Below are positions 61,701 through 64,000 of a DNA stretch of 64,000 nucleotides, in pieces. Each line of letters begins with the position of its first letter. Positions within the stretch are counted from its first letter, which is position 1. A program made the translations under genes and the position numbers. The stretch is from Streptomyces sp. R44 (GTDB taxonomy: Bacteria > Actinomycetota > Actinomycetes > Streptomycetales > Streptomycetaceae), in the NCBI RefSeq assembly GCF_041053105.1, contig NZ_CP163444.1, forward strand, positions 8,402,501 through 8,466,500, given 5' to 3'. The notes under the pieces were generated by a model. It saw only the letters and a list, made by a program, of their open reading frames with translations, did no database searches and was not told where the DNA came from.

Positions 61701-61980
61701 ACTGCCCCGTCGCGTACGGCAGGCGAGCCTCGTTCCGCAGCTGCGTGAAGCACCGGCCCCGCAGCCGGTGCCCGTACCGGTCGCACCCGGCACCGACGCA
61801 CGGACACCGGAACAGGTCCGGGACCGCATGACGGCGTACCGGGACGGCTGGCAGCGGGGCGGTGGCGCCGCCCCGGGTGTCAGACGACCCCTCGGTACGG
61901 GCTTCGCCACCGACACGCGCCAGGACCAAGGCCACGGCACCGCCCCTCTCGACCCTCGCTCCCAAGGAGACGACGCATGA
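58735..61980 (+). CDS. cvnA: Conservon sensor-kinase-like protein CvnA
   Basis: A 1081-residue membrane protein. A disordered N-terminus runs to ~120, then the first span (IVSLLMVPVVSLLALWGFAT), an extracytoplasmic nitrate/nitrite-sensing-type helical domain (~150-410), and a second span near 425 (AAVILGLAAVAASLVISVRI). A HAMP-like region (RNTALGIARRKLPAAMRRLR) and a GHKL ATPase domain (~590-745: N-box LIENAAQFSPPHTKV, G-box EDRGLGMGKDTL) follow. No clear phospho-acceptor His box is seen, as in other CvnA proteins. The C-terminal ~320 residues are Pro/Gly/Ser-rich. It works with the next three genes as a G-protein-like signalling complex at the membrane. The stop overlaps cvnB (ATGA). Confidence 0.85.
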   Translation: MRTPRKNKDAEAATPPPAAARGRRAHAGPPADEPGERTPEASPTTGRTGHAGTSAPGSGTHPAGPFVSGDSGTAVHPARPFVTGDAGTAARASQRPQDSAGPHASDAPQVRPSFQGLRPRTVRAKIVSLLMVPVVSLLALWGFATVSTAQDVARLRQLQRVDAEIREPVTAALAALQAERRAAVRQVAAPGAARAAELKDRVRRTDEAVDRLRLDGTHTVGDTGDLPGEVADRVSVFVGKVEGLARLRTAAADGRADWDQVYAAYTDTISAAFAVGGALSGIQDAEQGSDARVLLEFGRAGEMLSREDAVLTSAHLTGRLTADRLRAFSGAVETRRTLTASAAADLPAAERAAWVRLAAGDDHTRLTRAEDRVGAASPGRPAAQAVTSAEWDDTLAAVRGGLTAIENDARGAAAGRADPFAGGALSAGGAAVILGLAAVAASLVISVRIGRGLVVELVSLRNTALGIARRKLPAAMRRLRAGEEIDVQAEAPPGPVSHDEIGQVGEALTTVHRAALSAAVERAELASGISGVFVNLARRSQVLVHRQLNLLDSMERRADDPNELGDLFRLDHLTTRMRRHAESLIILSGAAPGRAWRMPVPLTNVVRAAVSEIEDYARVEVRRLPETAVVGGAVADLTHLLAELIENAAQFSPPHTKVRVSGEPVGNGYALEIEDRGLGMGKDTLAEANARIAQSEALDLFDSDRLGLFVVSRLSSRHDIRVHLRPSPYGGTTAVVLLPTDLLQGALPPGRGASASATGTPHADTPPAGTPRAGNPPPHMSGGPVVDGRTGEAPHHDNARAAREREEAHRAEARRFGRPQAPPPAPPAPITPALAGNPASPVATGRPVPQPSQGARPGNLPQQTGGSRPSNPPQPPTPARPQPLARPTAVPALGARPEPGPGPAPAPAGVTELRRRGPSVPPPVPPPSRERPPAAPAGEGATGRGESGVAAGSAGSAGSAGSAGSAGSAGSAGSEVSEVSDVSGLSEGELPRRVRQASLVPQLREAPAPQPVPVPVAPGTDARTPEQVRDRMTAYRDGWQRGGGAAPGVRRPLGTGFATDTRQDQGHGTAPLDPRSQGDDA
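61585..61656 (+). repeat. Eight tandem 9-bp repeats encoding Ala-Gly-Ser in CvnA
   Basis: Eight copies of GCGGGCTCC (first and last with one silent change) encode eight Ala-Gly-Ser units in the disordered C-terminal tail of CvnA, followed by (S/V)E-VS units. Near-identity at the DNA level points to recent slippage expansion. Confidence 0.9.
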
Positions 61981-62411
61981 TCGACCACGAGCGGATCTCG
62001 TACCACCGGTCCGGCGAACTGGACTGGCTCCTCGACGACCTCGTCATGCGGGTCCGCGAGGTCCGCCACACCGTGGTGCTCTCGAACGACGGACTCGCCG
62101 TGGGCGCCTCCAACGGACTCAGCCGTGAGGACGCCGAGCACCTGGCCGCCATCGCCTCCGGCTTCCACAGCCTCGCCAAGGGCGCCGGACGCCAGTTCCA
62201 CACCGGCGGAGTCCGCCAGACCATGGTCGAGATGGACGACGGCTTCCTCTTCGTCGCCGCGGCGGGAGACGGCTCCTGCCTCGCCGTCCTCAGCTCCGTG
62301 AGCGCCGACATCGGCCTCATCGCCTACGAGATGGCCCGCCTCGTGAAGCGCGTCGGCGAGCACCTGCACACCCCGCCACGCCTCACGGTGACCCCACCGG
62401 CCGCCGGCTGA
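61977..62411 (+). CDS. cvnB: Conservon roadblock/LC7 protein CvnB
   Basis: A 144-residue roadblock/LC7-domain protein: LDWLLDDLVMRVREVRHTVV, LSNDGLAVGASNGLSREDAE, QFHTGGVRQTMVEMDDGFLF and LAVLSSVSADIGLIAYEMAR. Roadblock proteins act as regulators (activator- or GEF-like) of small GTPases; in conservons this one works with CvnD. It overlaps cvnA by ATGA and is followed by cvnC after 13 bp. Confidence 0.9.
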   Translation: MIDHERISYHRSGELDWLLDDLVMRVREVRHTVVLSNDGLAVGASNGLSREDAEHLAAIASGFHSLAKGAGRQFHTGGVRQTMVEMDDGFLFVAAAGDGSCLAVLSSVSADIGLIAYEMARLVKRVGEHLHTPPRLTVTPPAAG

Positions 62412-62424
62412 CCCGGAGAAGCCC

Positions 62425-62841
62425 ATGAACGACGACAGCACCGGCGCCGACCCGACCGTGCCGGGCAGTCAGTGGTACGACGCCGACGCGGGACCGCTCG
62501 TACGCCCGTACGCGATGACCGGCGGACGGACCAAACCGGGCCCCAGCAACGTACGGTTCGACCTCATCGCCCTCGTCGTCGTGGACGACGAGCCGCCCGG
62601 ACCGGCCGAGGAAGCGCTCCTCGGCCCCGAGCACCGGTCCCTGCTCACCCTGTGCCGGGCCGAGACCCAGTCGGTCGCCGAACTCGCCGCGGACGCCGAC
62701 CTGCCCGTCGGCGTCGTCCGGGTCCTCCTCGGCGACCTCCTCGAATCGGGCTTCGTGCGCGTCAGCCGGCCCGTACCCCCCGCACAGCTCCCCGACGAAA
62801 GAATCCTGAGGGAAGTAATCGATGGCCTACGAGCGCTCTGA
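62425..62841 (+). CDS. cvnC: Conservon DUF742 protein CvnC
   Basis: A 138-residue DUF742 protein: PLVRPYAMTGGRTKPGPSNV near 25 (the family hallmark), LIALVVVDDEPPG, and a winged-helix-like region LLTLCRAETQSVAELAADAD, LPVGVVRVLLGDLLESGFVR. It is the third conservon component, of unknown biochemical role, possibly a scaffold or DNA-binding element. Its end overlaps the start of cvnD by 20 bp. Confidence 0.9.
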   Translation: MNDDSTGADPTVPGSQWYDADAGPLVRPYAMTGGRTKPGPSNVRFDLIALVVVDDEPPGPAEEALLGPEHRSLLTLCRAETQSVAELAADADLPVGVVRVLLGDLLESGFVRVSRPVPPAQLPDERILREVIDGLRAL

Positions 62842-63439
62842 GAGCACCGGCGCCGAGGACGGCGCGGACACCACCGCCCTCGCCCTGAAGATCCTGGTCG
62901 CCGGCGGATTCGGCGTGGGCAAGACCACCCTCGTCGGCGCGGTCAGCGAGATCCGGCCCCTGCGCACCGAGGAACAGCTCAGCAGGGCCGGCGAACTGGT
63001 CGACGACACGGGGGGCGTCGACCAGAAGACCACCACGACCGTCGCCATGGACTTCGGCCGCATCACGATCCGCTCCGGGCTCTCCCTCTACCTCTTCGGC
63101 ACGCCCGGACAGGACCGGTTCTGGTTCCTGTGGGACGAGCTCTCGCAGGGCGCCCTGGGAGCCGTCGTCCTCGCCGACACCCGGCGCCTGGAGGACTGCT
63201 TCCCGGCGGTCGACTACTTCGAGCACCGGAAGATCCCGTTCGTGGTCGCGGTCAACTGCTTCACGGGCGCGCGTACGTACGGGGCGCACGACGTGTCCCG
63301 GGCCCTCGACCTGGACCGCGGCACGCCCGTCGTCCTGTGCGACGCGCGCGACCGCGATTCGGGAAAGGAAGTGCTGATCCGGCTGGTCGAGTACGCGGGG
63401 CGGATGCACACCGCCCGGCTCCTGGACTCGGTCGGCTGA
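62822..63439 (+). CDS. cvnD: Conservon small GTPase CvnD
   Basis: A 205-residue Ras-like ATP/GTP-binding protein: P-loop VAGGFGVGKTTLVGAVSEIR near 25, switch region TKTTTTVAMDFGRITI-like stretch (QKTTTTVAMDFGRI) near 65, G3 LFGTPGQDRFWFLWDELSQG near 92, and the base-recognition region VAVNCFTGARTYGAHD near 142. It is the signalling switch of the conservon; relatives influence development and antibiotic onset in Streptomyces. No lipid-anchor motif is evident. Confidence 0.9.
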   Translation: MAYERSESTGAEDGADTTALALKILVAGGFGVGKTTLVGAVSEIRPLRTEEQLSRAGELVDDTGGVDQKTTTTVAMDFGRITIRSGLSLYLFGTPGQDRFWFLWDELSQGALGAVVLADTRRLEDCFPAVDYFEHRKIPFVVAVNCFTGARTYGAHDVSRALDLDRGTPVVLCDARDRDSGKEVLIRLVEYAGRMHTARLLDSVG

Positions 63440-63481
63440 CATGGGCGGGGCGGTGGCATCCCGAGGCGGCCTGGCGGGACC

Positions 63482-63907
63482 TCAGTCGGCGATGCCGGCC
63501 TCGGCGATCACCTTCTCGATCCGCACCCGGACGAGGAGCTCGCCGGGGACCGCGTTGCGCTCCCCGAACTCCTCCGCCCGGTCCGCCCCCATGTAGCGGC
63601 CGCCGATCCGGGCGGCCCAGCGACGCAACTCGCCCAGTTCCTCACTGAGTTCGGCCCGACCGCGGATCGACACATAGGCGAAGGGCGGGGTGTCGTCGTC
63701 GACGCAGAGGGACACCCGGCCGTCGCGGGCGAGGTTGCGGCCCTTCACCGTGTCCTTGCCCGTGTTGAACACCACGTCGTCCCCGTCGAGCACGAACCAG
63801 ACGGGGACGACGTGCGGACTGCCGTCGTCGCGCACCGTCGCCAGCTTGCCCGTACGGGTCCCCTCGGACACGAAAGCCCGCCACTGTTCCTCGGTCATTC
63901 TCGTCAT
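63482..63907 (-). CDS. PPOX-class F420-dependent oxidoreductase
   Basis: A 141-residue flavin/deazaflavin split-barrel protein: MTEEQWRAFVSEGTRTGKLA, RDDGSPHVVPVWFVLDGDDV, FNTGKDTVKGRNLARDGRVS and PPFAYVSIRGRAELSEELGE, then GRYMGADRAEEFGERNA. This pattern is typical of actinomycete F420-dependent PPOX enzymes that reduce diverse small molecules. It converges on cvnD with a 42 bp gap. The ATG at 63907 is chosen over an upstream in-frame ATG without ribosome site. Confidence 0.85.
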   Translation of the reverse strand: MTRMTEEQWRAFVSEGTRTGKLATVRDDGSPHVVPVWFVLDGDDVVFNTGKDTVKGRNLARDGRVSLCVDDDTPPFAYVSIRGRAELSEELGELRRWAARIGGRYMGADRAEEFGERNAVPGELLVRVRIEKVIAEAGIAD

Positions 63908-64000
63908 GGCACCATCCTGCGGCACGCGCGAGCGTGGTGCGGTGCTTGCCCTGTCCACGACAGTGCGTAAGGCTTGCGGCGATACGAGGACGACGACGGT

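Noticed and set aside
58516..61965. Minus-strand open frame of 1149 codons
   Set aside because: Antisense to cvnA, low-complexity Gly/Arg/Ala translation, no domain.

Overview
The window is a stretch of a high-GC actinomycete chromosome, almost certainly Streptomyces. The codon use has G or C at nearly every third position. Marker families include a complete conservon (cvnABCD-type), an AfsR/SARP-like regulator, a septum-formation-family protein, a GPP34 protein, an SCO0607-type lipoprotein and wall-type RHS/DNRLRE secreted giants. No rRNA, tRNA or CRISPR array was seen.

Region 1 (1-5.66 kb): the 3' end of an oxidoreductase, a hemerythrin-like protein, a truncated PP2C phosphatase, and a + strand group (MhpA-type monooxygenase, acetoacetyl-CoA synthetase, DoxX). 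The first two members of that group carry deletions, and the monooxygenase also has an in-frame stop.

Region 2 (5.86-21.05 kb): an accessory block bounded at both ends by degenerate copies of the last ~20 codons of an aldehyde dehydrogenase gene plus its hairpin terminator. Inside are a 5'-nucleotidase scrap, a small membrane protein, a damaged IS5 element, a large polymorphic-toxin-like locus (RHS protein with a candidate immunity gene, and a divergent DNRLRE/FG-GAP protein), a tyrosine-recombinase tail and an intact IS481 element.

Region 3 (21.05-40.5 kb): a second block bounded the same way. It is a patchwork of broken genes (DUF2165, alcohol dehydrogenase with an inverted piece, VOC protein, PspAB, terpene synthase, IS5 and IS630 remnants) and apparently intact ones: GPP34, two alpha/beta hydrolases, lipoprotein, SDR, PPOX protein, SARP-like regulator, LLM oxidoreductase, hemerythrin, IS630 transposase body and Spo0M-like protein. 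It ends with a tyrosine-recombinase C-terminus that converges on the intact aldehyde dehydrogenase. The simplest reading of regions 2 and 3 is serial integration of islands at the 3' end of this aldehyde dehydrogenase gene.

Region 4 (40.5-64 kb): well-ordered core-like DNA. It holds the aldehyde dehydrogenase with its GAF-domain regulator, folD behind a ZTP-type riboswitch, a septum-formation protein, a SWIM protein coupled to a SNF2 helicase, a fatty acid desaturase, a MOSC protein, a secreted esterase, two unknown proteins, a Ser/Thr kinase fused to a solute-binding domain, a methyltransferase, an MHYT membrane protein, a four-gene conservon and a PPOX/F420-type protein. All assignments come from reading the sequence; no database search was run.
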